Notes: generated from the letters alone by a model not told the origin. 64,000 nucleotides of DNA from Aquiflexum sp. TKW24L (GCF_023502205.1 NZ_JAMFLG010000009.1:88293-152292); one strand, 5' to 3'; shown: positions 17,881-27,662, counted from the first letter of the stretch. Numbers and translations are program-made.

Positions 17881-18603
17881 TTACTCAGAAACCAACATCG
17901 AAATTCCCCTAGCAGGATTTGGATTAACAGTGTCTGATTCTACAAGCCCATCTCTCAATCGAATAATCCTATGGGCATAATGGGCGATGTCGTCTTCGTG
18001 AGTTACCATGATAATGGTATTACCTTTTTGGTGGAGCTCGTGGAAAAGCTCCATAATTCCATATGAAGTTTTGGAATCCAGGTTACCGGTAGGTTCATCG
18101 GCCAAGATGATGCTTGGGTTATTGACCAAGGCACGGGCTATGGCTACCCTTTGTCTTTGACCACCAGAAAGCTCGTTGGGTTTGTGACTTACACGGTCAG
18201 CAAGTTCCACATTTTTGAGTGCCTGGAATGCCATGTCTCGCCTATCTGATTTGTTATAACCGGCATAGATCAATGGTAGGGCAACATTATCAAGACAAGT
18301 GGCCCTAGGAAGGAGGTTAAAAGTCTGGAATACAAATCCGATTTCTTTGTTTCTGATTTCGGCAAGATCATTTTCAGTCATGTCGCTGACGTCTTTTCCA
18401 TTGAGGACATATGAACCGGTAGTGGGGGAATCCAAACAACCGATGATATTCATCAAGGTGGATTTTCCGGAACCTGAGGGACCCATAAAAGCTACATATT
18501 CGCCTTTGTTTATTGTGATCGTTATGGATTTCAGTGCTTCCACTATTTCCGCACCCATTTTATAGGTCTTACTGATTCCGGTTGTTTCAATTATCTTAGC
18601 CAT
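17881..18603 (-). CDS. ABC transporter ATP-binding protein (LolD/MacB type)
   Basis: A 240-residue nucleotide-binding subunit with all core motifs: Walker [10 protein letters not shown] (about residues 41-49), Q-loop in [11 protein letters not shown], signature [15 protein letters not shown], Walker [10 protein letters not shown] and the H-loop MVTHEDD. The motif set and length match the LolD/MacB/FtsE group, whose partners are FtsX-type permeases acting on lipoproteins, peptides or cell division. No FtsX-type permease gene is adjacent; the 936-residue membrane protein upstream (81 bases away) does not show that fold. The partner must be elsewhere or unrecognised. Confidence 0.93.
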   Translation of the reverse strand: MAKIIETTGISKTYKMGAEIVEALKSITITINKGEYVAFMGPSGSGKSTLMNIIGCLDSPTTGSYVLNGKDVSDMTENDLAEIRNKEIGFVFQTFNLLPRATCLDNVALPLIYAGYNKSDRRDMAFQALKNVELADRVSHKPNELSGGQRQRVAIARALVNNPSIILADEPTGNLDSKTSYGIMELFHELHQKGNTIIMVTHEDDIAHYAHRIIRLRDGLVESDTVNPNPARGISMLVSE

Positions 18604-18683
18604 GGGTAGTTGGTTTAAAAGTCTTAAATTAAAGTAAAAGATTTAGAGCTAAAAACTTTACTTTAAGAAAACGACAAAAGGTG

Positions 18684-21494
18684 CTATAAGTTTGCTAATT
18701 GTAGTTTTTCAATTTGGGAAATTGTCAGCCAACCTTGCATCTCCACGAGTGCATTGCTCGCATAGCTGTCGAGTCCCAGTTTCCTGCTTTGCTTTACATA
18801 TTGGATCCACAGCATCGGATCTTTGGAAAACTGGATGGCATCCTGAAGGATTTCATATTTTTTCAGGTCATCTGTTTCGGCATTTACTTTTTTCAATACC
18901 AAAGGAACCCAATAAGCATTTCGGCCTAAATCCAGATCTTGTTTGATCAGTGCTTGGGTTTTTTCTGTCAATTCAGTTTTTTCTTCTTTGGTCACAAATG
19001 AATACCAAGAGTCCAGATCTTCTGAGGACCATACATCTCCCAAGTTTTGAAGCAGAATATTCTTGACTTTCGAGAATTCTGAATCATCCAACCAATGCAT
19101 TTTATGCAAGAGTATTTTGAAAGCATATTCTGCTTGGAAGTTTAGGTCCTGTATTTCCTCGAGATTTTTCATAAAATCAGAAGGCATCGCACGATGCAAC
19201 TTTGCTGATTTATCAAAATAAGCTGTCTTGGAGTTTTCTACCAATTCCCCGTTTTCATCCCAAACCATCCAATCAGGAAACGGAACATTGAATTTTTGAT
19301 GGATAAATTGAGCTTCTTCAGGCTTTCCACCAAAATGAAGAATTGCAAGATGGATAGGTTGAAAGTTCTGAAAACCCCTTTCCTCAGCCACCAAAATATC
19401 CACAGACGATTTCTCAAAATCCAATTCTCCATATAGAATTTTTGCAGAAATGGAATGGTAATAACCTGCGGCATTGGGAAGAGCCATTGCAGTTCCGTTG
19501 AGGTATTTCAGCGATTCGTTGATATACGATTCTTGGAGTGTCCTCAATATCCTCGTATCGCGAAGATTCATTTCTTCAATACTTACCTGCGCTTTGGCTA
19601 CAAGGGAATCAATGATGGGTAGGTCCGAGGCCAACGGCGCCGTAACCTTATTGGTCCACTGGTTACGGAGAAGGGCTGTTTTCAATGAATAATTTTCAGG
19701 GAGGTTATCGGTGCTCAATATAAATGGAGCAAAATTCCCTTTCTTGTTTTCGAAAACAAGGTAGTTGATTTTGAAAATCTGATCTTCCGGAATCGACGTC
19801 ACCTCTTCCTGTTCAACCTGATGTTTGACTTTTAATGCAAGAAGATTGGACTGAAGGACAGGATTTTGGTCAGTAATTTTCTCCATCATCGAAATGGCTT
19901 CGGTAGGCTTATTCAGTTTGGAATAAAGCAATGAAAGATTATTGGCCAAATATGGGTTGTCAGGAAAGTAACTCAGTCCTCTTTCAAGGTAAAAAACAGC
20001 ATCGAAGATTTTTTCCTGTTCATGAAGCTTGGAACTGAGTAAAAGTGTATTGATAACAGAGGGCGAATTGTCAAAAACCTGATATAGATTTTCCATGCCC
20101 AAGTTGGTTTGGTTTAGGGAAAATCTCAGGTGAGAGGCTGTATTCTTTGCCTTGTCATTTTTTCTGTATTGGATCCAAGAGCTTTCAAACAAGATGGCAG
20201 CCTCTAGTGGACGGTCTGTTTGGTAATAATATTCTGCATTGATATTAGAACTGCCCGAGGCCAACTGTACTCCGATGATTCCATCTGCATAGATTACCAA
20301 AACCACCACTGCCATGATTGCTCCGATTCTCATGTGGAAATAAGCAAAAAACTGTGGCTTGAAAATTATTTTCTCTAAGTCCTTTCCTGAGTTAAGAATC
20401 TCTGAAAAGTTTGCCATCAGATACAAATAGAACAACAAACTGAAAGCAACCTGACCGTAGATGAAAATATGGTTGAAAAACTCAATCATCGGTTGGTTGT
20501 CCTTGAAGATTACCCAACCCCATGTGAATGTTGTCAGCGCGTATCCGATCCAAAAGAATGATTTTCCAATATCCGAATGCTTATAAACCTGATCAGTTTG
20601 TTGGATTTTGTATTGCAAAACAAAATATCCGATAAGCCCGCCGATCAGCATCAAGATGACGGGCGGAAGAATAGGGAAAGGCAAATCAACTTCTCCTGTA
20701 ATGTCCAAAAACGAAAAGAAAACTAAAAAGAAGTAGATCAGAAAAATGAAAAGGATATGCCATGTGATTTTGATCCCCGTTCCTTTGTTTAATTTGATCA
20801 ATAGAATAGAGCTTCCGGAAATGAACGCATGACCGATGTGCAATAAGAAGATAACAGATATGACTGCTGCAGGAAAAGCGCTGTTTTCACCCAACCATAG
20901 CCAAGGAGAAGGAATGTCCGATACCACAGTCAAAAGGTAAAGTGTGGCAGATCCTGAAAAAAGGATGACAAAAAACCTACCCAATATCCCCCATGATGTT
21001 GCAAAAAAGGACAATCCGATCAATGGAATCAGGATTCCGGCCATCAATCCTATCAAGGGATAATTGGTTGATATACCACCAATGTTTAGCCCATTGATAC
21101 CACTGAATGCGAGTAAAAATATCACCAAAGCCGTCGCCGCAGTGAAGTAAAGCTTTTTGAGGGTACTGATAAGGGCAAGTCCCAAGCTGAAAAGAAGCCA
21201 TACCAAGCCGCCAAAAAGTAGAGAAAGATTGGGAAACGTCAACGCAGGGAGGGATTCGAAATTTTGGAACAAAAGAAAATTATCCATTTCAATCTTGACC
21301 AATTCTCCCCCCACTTGGACCAGTTTGACCGGAACGGAAACGGCTTCCGAAAATATTCCGGGAAGGACCGGCATGATACCCCTTTCCCAGAAGAAACTAC
21401 TGAACAATAGGAAAAGGCCTCCGATCACTGATAGTGATATGGGAAGGCCTTTCATTACAATATTTGATATATTTTGATTGTTTTTTGCCGGCAT
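18684..21494 (-). CDS. Large polytopic membrane protein with TPR-like C-terminal half
   Basis: A 936-residue protein in two parts. Residues about 1-410 hold around a dozen hydrophobic helices, starting with ISLSVIGGLFLLFSSFFW and ending near MRIGAIMAVVVLVIYADG. Residues about 430-930 are alpha-helical TPR-like repeats, for example FYLERGLSYFPDNPYLANNL and LLYSKLNKPTEAISMMEK. No catalytic motif was found. The start overlaps the gatC stop as TAATG, which indicates translational coupling. The topology suggests a membrane platform that presents repeats to the periplasm or cytosol. The function is unknown. Confidence 0.75.
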   Translation of the reverse strand: MPAKNNQNISNIVMKGLPISLSVIGGLFLLFSSFFWERGIMPVLPGIFSEAVSVPVKLVQVGGELVKIEMDNFLLFQNFESLPALTFPNLSLLFGGLVWLLFSLGLALISTLKKLYFTAATALVIFLLAFSGINGLNIGGISTNYPLIGLMAGILIPLIGLSFFATSWGILGRFFVILFSGSATLYLLTVVSDIPSPWLWLGENSAFPAAVISVIFLLHIGHAFISGSSILLIKLNKGTGIKITWHILFIFLIYFFLVFFSFLDITGEVDLPFPILPPVILMLIGGLIGYFVLQYKIQQTDQVYKHSDIGKSFFWIGYALTTFTWGWVIFKDNQPMIEFFNHIFIYGQVAFSLLFYLYLMANFSEILNSGKDLEKIIFKPQFFAYFHMRIGAIMAVVVLVIYADGIIGVQLASGSSNINAEYYYQTDRPLEAAILFESSWIQYRKNDKAKNTASHLRFSLNQTNLGMENLYQVFDNSPSVINTLLLSSKLHEQEKIFDAVFYLERGLSYFPDNPYLANNLSLLYSKLNKPTEAISMMEKITDQNPVLQSNLLALKVKHQVEQEEVTSIPEDQIFKINYLVFENKKGNFAPFILSTDNLPENYSLKTALLRNQWTNKVTAPLASDLPIIDSLVAKAQVSIEEMNLRDTRILRTLQESYINESLKYLNGTAMALPNAAGYYHSISAKILYGELDFEKSSVDILVAEERGFQNFQPIHLAILHFGGKPEEAQFIHQKFNVPFPDWMVWDENGELVENSKTAYFDKSAKLHRAMPSDFMKNLEEIQDLNFQAEYAFKILLHKMHWLDDSEFSKVKNILLQNLGDVWSSEDLDSWYSFVTKEEKTELTEKTQALIKQDLDLGRNAYWVPLVLKKVNAETDDLKKYEILQDAIQFSKDPMLWIQYVKQSRKLGLDSYASNALVEMQGWLTISQIEKLQLANL

Positions 21495-21781
21495 TATTCG
21501 AGCACCTTTGGAACCCTGAAGTAATCCGAATCCCGTTGCGGGGCATTGAGCAATCCTGCCTCATGAGAAAGGTGCTCTCCGACGACGTCTTCTCTCATGA
21601 CATTGACTTCAGATGACATCGTGGTAATTGGTTCGATTCCTGTCGTATCTACCTCGTTGAGTTGCTCCACCCAATCAAGGATCTGGGTCATGTCTTTTTG
21701 GATTTTTTCTGCTCCTATTTCATCAAACTCAAGCCTGGCTAGGTGAGAGATTTTCTTTACGGTATTTAAATCAATTTTCAT
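21494..21781 (-). CDS. gatC: Asp-tRNA(Asn)/Glu-tRNA(Gln) amidotransferase subunit C
   Basis: The small subunit of the GatCAB complex that converts Glu-tRNA(Gln) (and Asp-tRNA(Asn)) to the amidated forms; GatC stabilises GatA. It has 95 residues, the standard size, with the family start IDLNTVKKISHLARLEFDE and the central DTTGIEPITTM (residues about 50-60). The C-terminal region SHEAGLLNAPQRDSDYFRVPKVLE is typical. It overlaps plsC upstream as ATGA and the large membrane protein downstream as TAATG. gatA and gatB are not in the window. Confidence 0.95.
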   Translation of the reverse strand: MKIDLNTVKKISHLARLEFDEIGAEKIQKDMTQILDWVEQLNEVDTTGIEPITTMSSEVNVMREDVVGEHLSHEAGLLNAPQRDSDYFRVPKVLE

Positions 21782-22542
21782 AAAGTCTTAATTATTGTTT
21801 TCTCAGTATCCAAGAGGTGATTGTCTTCCCAAAGTTGGTCCTGAATTGTACTATAACATTTATTTCTGATACTCGCGATGTCCTTAGAATTCATCCCAAG
21901 GGTTTCGATCGGGGAGTGGATTACGATTTTACCTTTCTTAAAATTTAATAAGAGCCTCCCGTCATCGGGCAAAATTAAATGATTAAATGATAAAGTGACA
22001 GGAATCAAAGGTATTTGTTTGTCTATAGCAAGACTAAATGCCCCATCCTTAAACTTATTCAAATGAGGAGGCAAGCCTGTGGTAATTCCTCCTTCCGGAA
22101 AAATCACAATGCTGCTTCCTTTGGAAATGGCATTTTTTGCTCTGATCAAAACTTCGCTTCTACTCTTTAGGCTTGATCTATTGACTGCGATATGCAGTTT
22201 TTTGAAGTAATACCCGAAAAGCGGAACTTTCCTGATGGAGCTTTTGCCGATATACACTACATCTCCGGGAATAAATCCCATCATGGCAATGTCTAGGTAA
22301 GAAAAATGGTTGGCTGCAAAAATATAGGGTCGGCCTTTTTTTATATTCCCTTTCCCTACTACTTTGATCTGCATAAAAATTAGTAAGAAGAAAAGGTTTG
22401 CCCAAAATTGATTGACTCTTCGCCCGTATTTCTCCCAATTTGGAATCCAGATACAAATCAAAAAAAGAGGAAATAGCAATAGAAATGTCAGAATGAAGAT
22501 CAAAAAAGCATAAATGGAATATATCCTCTTAAGTACAATCAT
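21778..22542 (-). CDS. plsC: 1-acyl-sn-glycerol-3-phosphate acyltransferase
   Basis: Acylates lysophosphatidic acid to phosphatidic acid, the second step of glycerophospholipid synthesis, at the inner membrane. It has 254 residues. Catalytic motif H(X)4D is visible as NHFSYLD (near residue 79), and the substrate motif FPEGG is in VIFPEGGITTG (near 150). An N-terminal helix (about residues 10-32) anchors it. The gene follows the globin gene after four bases and overlaps gatC (ATGA), so all belong to one transcript beginning at pta. A second acyltransferase of this large family cannot be excluded as the main LPAAT. Confidence 0.9.
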   Translation of the reverse strand: MIVLKRIYSIYAFLIFILTFLLLFPLFLICIWIPNWEKYGRRVNQFWANLFFLLIFMQIKVVGKGNIKKGRPYIFAANHFSYLDIAMMGFIPGDVVYIGKSSIRKVPLFGYYFKKLHIAVNRSSLKSRSEVLIRAKNAISKGSSIVIFPEGGITTGLPPHLNKFKDGAFSLAIDKQIPLIPVTLSFNHLILPDDGRLLLNFKKGKIVIHSPIETLGMNSKDIASIRNKCYSTIQDQLWEDNHLLDTEKTIIKTL

Positions 22543-22545
22543 GGC

Positions 22546-22917
22546 TTATTGATTGATCATATGGTTGGCTGCTTTGACAAAATATGATTGAATAGCTTCT
22601 TTGACTTCTGTTTCCATGGTTATTTGATCGATTGCTGTTAGCATGCAATTCAGCCAAGAGTTTCTCATAGCACCATCTATTGGCCATTGGAAATGTCTTT
22701 TTCTAAGCATGGGGTGACCCCGCAGCTCAAGGTAAGTGTGCGGTCCGCCAAATACATGGATCAGGAACAAAAATAATCTTTCTTCTGCTGGTGCCAAATC
22801 TTCGGGATAGAGTTTTCTCAAGTCCTGCGTTTTTTCCACATTCTTGTAAAAGTGGTTTACCAGCAATTTAATTTTTTCTTGACCAAGGGATTCGTAGATG
22901 GATTGTGGGGAATTCAT
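22546..22917 (-). CDS. Truncated hemoglobin, group II
   Basis: A 123-residue haem protein of the 2-on-2 globin family (group II, YjbI/trHbO-like). The proximal His is H75 in MLRKRHFQWPI and the conserved Trp at G8 is W88 in RNSWLNCM, both diagnostic of group II. Members bind O2 and have been linked to nitric oxide or peroxide tolerance. The frame extends upstream of the ATG at 22917 by 18 codons, but the family pattern begins at NSPQSIYESLG, so that ATG is taken. It lies between pta and plsC in the same operon. Confidence 0.93.
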   Translation of the reverse strand: MNSPQSIYESLGQEKIKLLVNHFYKNVEKTQDLRKLYPEDLAPAEERLFLFLIHVFGGPHTYLELRGHPMLRKRHFQWPIDGAMRNSWLNCMLTAIDQITMETEVKEAIQSYFVKAANHMINQ

Positions 22918-22987
22918 ATGGAAACATAATAAAAATGGTTTGAGAACCGAAAAAATCAATTCCCAAACCAAAAATAATAATTGAATA

Positions 22988-25084
22988 CTATTCCTGAGCT
23001 TGTATTGCGGTGATTACAACAGTATTGAAAACGTCATCTACAGTGCAGCCACGGCTGAGGTCGTTGACGGGTTTGTTGAGACCTTGGAGCATCGGTCCGA
23101 TGGCGACCGCACCTGTTTCTCTTTGGACTGCTTTATAGGTATTGTTTCCTGTGTTTAGATCAGGGAAAATCAGCACAGAAGCATTTCCTGCCACTTCCGA
23201 ATTCGGCATTTTTTGGCGGCCTGTCACCGGATCCACAGCTGCATCATATTGGATTGGGCCTTCGACTTTGATGTCAGGTCTTTTTGATTTGACGATTTCG
23301 GTGGCTTTACGGACTTTTTCTACATCTTCTCCTGTGCCGGATTCGCCGGATGAATAAGACAGCATGGCAACACGTGGTTCTATACCAAATCTCTTACTTG
23401 TATCTGCGGAGGAAATAGCGATTTCAGCCAATTCTTCAGAACTCGGGTTGATATTGATGGCACAATCTCCAAAAACAGTTACCCGATCCGGAAGGCACAT
23501 AAAGAATACGGAGGATACCAATGAAATTCCCGGCTTAGTTTTGATAAACTGAAGGGCAGGACGGATGGTATGGGCGGTGGTATGTATAGCTCCGGAAACC
23601 ATCCCGTCGGCATGGCCTTTATAAACCATCATCGTTCCGTAATAAGCACCATCCGTCATCAGGTCTTTGGCCACTTCCAAAGGCATTTTTTTTCCTTTTC
23701 TCAATTCAAAAAAAGTATTGGCGTAATCTTCAAAATAGAAGGATTCCTGAGGATTGATGATCTGACAATTATCTTTGGTGAGGCTTAACCCCAGTCTACT
23801 GATACTTGCAATGATTTCTTGGACGTCTCCAAGCAGCGTAATTTTTACTACTTTTTGTTTTATGAGTCTGTCAGCGGCTTTCAAAATCCTTTCGTCTTTT
23901 CCCTCCGGCAATACGATGTGTTTCTTTTTGTTTTTGGCCCATTTAACGAGCTGAAACTGAAACATTCTTGGAGTCATTCCTACGCCGACAAAATTGATCA
24001 TCTCTTTCTCAAGAGCATCAGTATCAATGTATTTTCTAAAGGTATTGATGGCTCCCAAAATTTTATCAGGAGTGTCAGGACTGATTTTGGAGTGGATGGC
24101 TGCCACTTTGGTTGCTGCATAGAAGGATGGATCGTCCACTCTCAAAATTGGCACATTCACATCCGAACCCTCTATCAACTTGATGACTGATTCACCGATT
24201 TCAAAACCACCTGTGACTACGATTCCGGCAATTCTTGGAAAATTTTGGGAATGGTTGGCTTGTAAAGATGCCAAAATGATATCAGCCCTATCGCCAGGAG
24301 TGACTATCAGGACATTTTTTCTAATATGCTTAAGAAAATTCGACACCTGCATAGCTCCGAAGATGAAATGGTCGGCTGGATTGGAAAGAAAATTTTCTCC
24401 AAAAAGGACCTCAGCCCCGAGGTGGTCTTTGACTTCCCTCATCGATGGACTTTTCAATTCCTGAATTTTGGGAATCACTGCAAGGATTAATTCCTTTCCC
24501 AAATGGTCCTGAAGGGCCCTTTTTATTTCTTTTCTTTCTCCCTCCTCCACTTTATTGATGACTACAGCGAGCACCTTTACTTTTCTTTGGAGAAAATTAT
24601 TCAGAGTGACAACTGCAGAAGAGACCACTTGGGCAACGGACTTGCCATCTCCTGACAACACTATAATCACAGGTGAGCCAAGGTTTTTTGCAATTGCTAC
24701 ATTGGCATCAAATTCAAATGCAGTGCCCTCTCCCAAAAAATCACTTCCTTCAATAATTGTGAAATCATACTCCTCTTCCAATACTTTGTATTTGGTGATA
24801 ATGGTATCTATAATTTCGCCTTGCAATCCTGCTTCAATCATCTGATTGGCCTGCTCCCTGGTATAGCCATAGGACTTTTCGTATTGGATCGGGAGATTAA
24901 AATGTTTTATAAGGGTTTCAAAATGTTGGTCTTTTTTGACTTCAGGATTGTTGTTGATGATAGGTTTGAAGTAACCTATTTTATGTGCTTTGGAAAGCAG
25001 CATATCTACTAAACCAAGGGCCACTATTGATTTGCCGCTAAATGGTTGTGTGGTGGCTATAAAAATACTTTTATTGGTGTCCAT
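22988..25084 (-). CDS. pta: Phosphate acetyltransferase, long form
   Basis: Interconverts acetyl-CoA and acetyl phosphate, 698 residues, the long form. The N-terminal P-loop NTPase-like part (TTQPFSGKSIVALGLVD) is followed by a DRTGG domain around residues 210-330 and a C-terminal catalytic PTA domain (about 370-698) including the SGESGTGEDVEKVRKATEIV and GPIQYDAAVDP motifs. Its own promoter is present (25108-25135). The usual partner ackA is not adjacent. It is followed after 70 bases by the globin gene. The pathway supports acetate overflow or acetate use. Confidence 0.96.
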   Translation of the reverse strand: MDTNKSIFIATTQPFSGKSIVALGLVDMLLSKAHKIGYFKPIINNNPEVKKDQHFETLIKHFNLPIQYEKSYGYTREQANQMIEAGLQGEIIDTIITKYKVLEEEYDFTIIEGSDFLGEGTAFEFDANVAIAKNLGSPVIIVLSGDGKSVAQVVSSAVVTLNNFLQRKVKVLAVVINKVEEGERKEIKRALQDHLGKELILAVIPKIQELKSPSMREVKDHLGAEVLFGENFLSNPADHFIFGAMQVSNFLKHIRKNVLIVTPGDRADIILASLQANHSQNFPRIAGIVVTGGFEIGESVIKLIEGSDVNVPILRVDDPSFYAATKVAAIHSKISPDTPDKILGAINTFRKYIDTDALEKEMINFVGVGMTPRMFQFQLVKWAKNKKKHIVLPEGKDERILKAADRLIKQKVVKITLLGDVQEIIASISRLGLSLTKDNCQIINPQESFYFEDYANTFFELRKGKKMPLEVAKDLMTDGAYYGTMMVYKGHADGMVSGAIHTTAHTIRPALQFIKTKPGISLVSSVFFMCLPDRVTVFGDCAININPSSEELAEIAISSADTSKRFGIEPRVAMLSYSSGESGTGEDVEKVRKATEIVKSKRPDIKVEGPIQYDAAVDPVTGRQKMPNSEVAGNASVLIFPDLNTGNNTYKAVQRETGAVAIGPMLQGLNKPVNDLSRGCTVDDVFNTVVITAIQAQE

Positions 25085-25107
25085 AGAAAACGTTTTTTAA
25101 AACTTAA

Positions 25108-25135
25108 CAAAATTAGAAGGCGAAAAGGACTCCAA
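25108..25135 (-). promoter_or_regulatory. Promoter of the pta operon
   Basis: On the minus strand, TTG (25135-25133), 17 bases, then TAATTTTG (25115-25108) matches the Bacteroidetes sigma-A promoter pattern. It lies 24 bases before the pta start. Confidence 0.65.
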
Positions 25136-25169
25136 ACTTGATGAATATGTTATTTTTTCATGATTAATA

Positions 25170-26123
25170 TCATGATTTTTCTTCTTTTAATATCCTTGTG
25201 ACTAGGTGTCTCCCGGCGGCTTTGTCCAAACTGACGTTGATTTCAAAACTAACCAGTATAATAAGTGAAGTGATAAACAACCACAACATTACGGCAATCA
25301 TTGCCCCAATTGACCCATAGAGTTTGTTGTATGTGGCAAAATTATTCAGGTAGAAGGAGAATAAATAAAAACCGCATGTGATCAAAATGCCCCCCGTAAG
25401 TGATCCTGTCGAAAAAAACTTCCATTTGTCATGCACCGCGGGTGCAAACCTGAATATGAATGCTGTGGCGATCAAGAAAACAGATAACAATACCAAGAAC
25501 CTAAAGAAAGTCAGCATGTATATGTATAGGTTGCTCGATACCAAGTCCCATTCGGAGATCCGATAAAGGATACTTCCTCCCAAAATCATGATCAAAACCG
25601 CCCCGCATATCGACAATACCAAAAGCAACACAATACCGACTGAGATCAATCTTGTCATCCAAAATGACCTGTTCTCCTTTGTTCGGTATACAGCATTGAA
25701 TGCATTCATCATTGAGACCACGCCATTGGTAGAAAGGAATAAGGCAAGAAAAAAGCCGAGTGACAATAAGCTTTGTCTTGGTTTGCTGACGATATCCATG
25801 ATGGTAGCTTCGGCTTCTTGATAGACACTCGATGGGATAAATTCTGCAATGAAAAGAAGGATGTTTTGGGTAGTCACATTTGGGAAAAATAATCCCACAT
25901 ATGGGATCATATTCAACAAAAAAAGCAATAGCGGAAACATGGCTACTGTAAAACTGAATGCCATTGCGCCGGCCCTCTCGGTAATTTCATCTTTCCTCAT
26001 TTGGAAAATAAAAATTCTGCCTACATCGTAAAGATTCTGATCAGGATTTCCAAAGTGAAATTTTCTGAGAATCTTAGCTTGTCTCGTAAATCTAATCGAC
26101 AGTAAACGGATCCTCTTCTTCAC
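25170..26123 (-). CDS. YihY/virulence factor BrkB family membrane protein
   Basis: A 317-residue polytopic membrane protein of the YihY family (PF03631). The family pattern is clear: RKDEITERAGAMAFSFTVAMFPLLLFLLNMIPY, the RQSLLSLGFFLALFLSTNGVVSMMNAFNAVY segment and the C-terminal YNKLYGSIGAMIAVMLWL. Six helices are expected. The family was once misnamed RNase BN and has no proven enzymatic role. The start is GTG at 26123, 12 bases after the thioesterase stop. It is the last gene of the mltG transcript. Confidence 0.93.
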   Translation of the reverse strand: MKKRIRLLSIRFTRQAKILRKFHFGNPDQNLYDVGRIFIFQMRKDEITERAGAMAFSFTVAMFPLLLFLLNMIPYVGLFFPNVTTQNILLFIAEFIPSSVYQEAEATIMDIVSKPRQSLLSLGFFLALFLSTNGVVSMMNAFNAVYRTKENRSFWMTRLISVGIVLLLVLSICGAVLIMILGGSILYRISEWDLVSSNLYIYMLTFFRFLVLLSVFLIATAFIFRFAPAVHDKWKFFSTGSLTGGILITCGFYLFSFYLNNFATYNKLYGSIGAMIAVMLWLFITSLIILVSFEINVSLDKAAGRHLVTRILKEEKS

Positions 26124-26134
26124 TTAAAAATGGA

Positions 26135-26542
26135 TTACTGGTAGTATGGACGTAATAAATCTAGTAAATAATGGGATGGTCTGCAGGGTTTGTGGCTTTC
26201 TTTTTTCAGAAATGTCAAAGTAGTCCAACCTTTTGTAATTAATTCTTCAGATTCATTGAATACCTCATATTCAAACTTTATTCTAACCCCAGGCATTTCG
26301 GGGATAGTGGTTTTGATAGTCAGAAGCTCATCATATTTTCCGGGTTTGATAAACTGGGAATGAAGGTCCAAGACCGGCATGATGATCCCATCATCTTCCA
26401 TCTGCTTGTAGGAAAATCCCGCATCTCGGAGTGCTTCCACTCTTGCCACTTCAAAGTACATGGCATAGTTTCCATAATAAACATATCCCATTTGATCTGT
26501 TTCTGCATACCTTACCCTTACTTTGGTTTCTGCTTGGAACAT
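26135..26542 (-). CDS. Acyl-CoA thioesterase, YbgC/4-hydroxybenzoyl-CoA type
   Basis: Hot-dog-fold thioesterase of 135 residues. The active-site region RYAETDQMGYVYYGNYAMYFE contains the Asp that serves the 4-hydroxybenzoyl-CoA thioesterase/YbgC family, and the N-terminal beta strand is of standard length. In other bacteria ybgC lies beside tol-pal genes; here it is between mltG and the YihY gene. The stop of mltG lies two bases before its ATG, so the genes are transcriptionally linked. The natural acyl-CoA is unknown. Confidence 0.92.
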   Translation of the reverse strand: MFQAETKVRVRYAETDQMGYVYYGNYAMYFEVARVEALRDAGFSYKQMEDDGIIMPVLDLHSQFIKPGKYDELLTIKTTIPEMPGVRIKFEYEVFNESEELITKGWTTLTFLKKESHKPCRPSHYLLDLLRPYYQ

Positions 26543-26543
26543 G

Positions 26544-27587
26544 TCAGTATATTTTTGATTTATTTAACGCTGCCTGATACCTGCGGGCATTGATCATGTG
26601 TGTGTTATAGTCCTTTGCAAAGGCATGATAACCTGAAAAATCCTCTTTGGCACAGAAATAAATGTAGTCGTGATCTTCGTAATTTAGGACCGCTTCGAGC
26701 GCTGATATTTCTGGTAGGTTAATAGGACCGGGAGGAAGTCCTGTATACTTGTAAGTATTATAAGGACTGTCAATTTCTTTATGGACATTCAAAACCCTTT
26801 TCAGACTAAAATCTCCAACAGCAAAAACCAGTGTTGGGTCGGCCTGAAGCGCCATATTGATTCTTAACCTGTTCAAGTAGACACCGGCCACTTTGGGTCT
26901 TTCATCCGCTTTTTGTGTTTCGGCCTGTACAATCGATGCCAAAGTTGAGACCTCATACTGGGTCAATCCCAATTTTTGGGCTTTAGCCAATCTCGCCTCG
27001 GTCCAGAAATTCCCATATTCTTTATACATCCTGTCAAAAAGCTTTTCGGCACTCGTGTTCCACCAGAATTCATAGGTATTGGGAATAAACATTCCCATGA
27101 TGGTTTCTTCTTTGAATCCGAATTTCCAGATATAGACTGAATCCATGATCAAATCCATGAATTCGTCTTGGCTTGTTTCTAAGTTTTTGGTGATTTTCTC
27201 TGCCAAGTCTTCTTTTGTTCTGACATTGTTGAAAGTTAACTTGACAGGAGTCTGTCGTCCTGACCTGAGGAGCTTGATGAGATTGAGGTTGTTGGTTTTT
27301 GCCGGAATGGTATATAATCCGGGTTTTACAGCATCCTGATAACCAAGTACTTTTGCCACAAAACTGAAGGTAATCAGGTCGTGGATCACATTGTTTTGAT
27401 ATAGGCTGTCAGATACCATCTGGAAAGTTGCATTGGTAGGGATTTTCAAAGAGTAGGAATCTTCTTTGTCCGTGAGGGCATTTGGGCTAAAAAATGCCTG
27501 GTAAAAATAAAATGACAAGGAAGTGACAAGCACCGAGAAAGTGATCACTGCAATGAGGTAATACTTTGTTTTATTGTCTTTGAACAT
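26544..27587 (-). CDS. mltG: Endolytic murein transglycosylase
   Basis: Membrane-anchored lytic transglycosylase (YceG/MltG family) that cleaves nascent glycan strands and helps set their length. It has 347 residues with an N-terminal anchor helix (about 10-30). The catalytic glutamate is probably E223 in ASIVQAETQKADERPKVAGV, the family hallmark, and the GLPPGPINLPEISALEAVL motif follows. The frame extends to TTG 27602, but ATG 27587 (MFKDNKTKYY) is the natural start. A CAAAAATA at 27617-27624 is a TATTTTTG -7 box on its strand. It leads the mltG-thioesterase-YihY operon. Confidence 0.95.
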   Translation of the reverse strand: MFKDNKTKYYLIAVITFSVLVTSLSFYFYQAFFSPNALTDKEDSYSLKIPTNATFQMVSDSLYQNNVIHDLITFSFVAKVLGYQDAVKPGLYTIPAKTNNLNLIKLLRSGRQTPVKLTFNNVRTKEDLAEKITKNLETSQDEFMDLIMDSVYIWKFGFKEETIMGMFIPNTYEFWWNTSAEKLFDRMYKEYGNFWTEARLAKAQKLGLTQYEVSTLASIVQAETQKADERPKVAGVYLNRLRINMALQADPTLVFAVGDFSLKRVLNVHKEIDSPYNTYKYTGLPPGPINLPEISALEAVLNYEDHDYIYFCAKEDFSGYHAFAKDYNTHMINARRYQAALNKSKIY

Positions 27588-27662
27588 ATAATTTGACGGC
27601 AATAACAGAATAATCGCAAAAATAGAGATTTTTGTTCAAGGGCTGGCAATTCCTTTATACCT

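Noticed and set aside
25158..25175. Hairpin at the end of the YihY gene considered as a terminator
   Set aside because: The arms are only seven bases and, in the direction of the gene, an A-tract follows instead of a T-tract.
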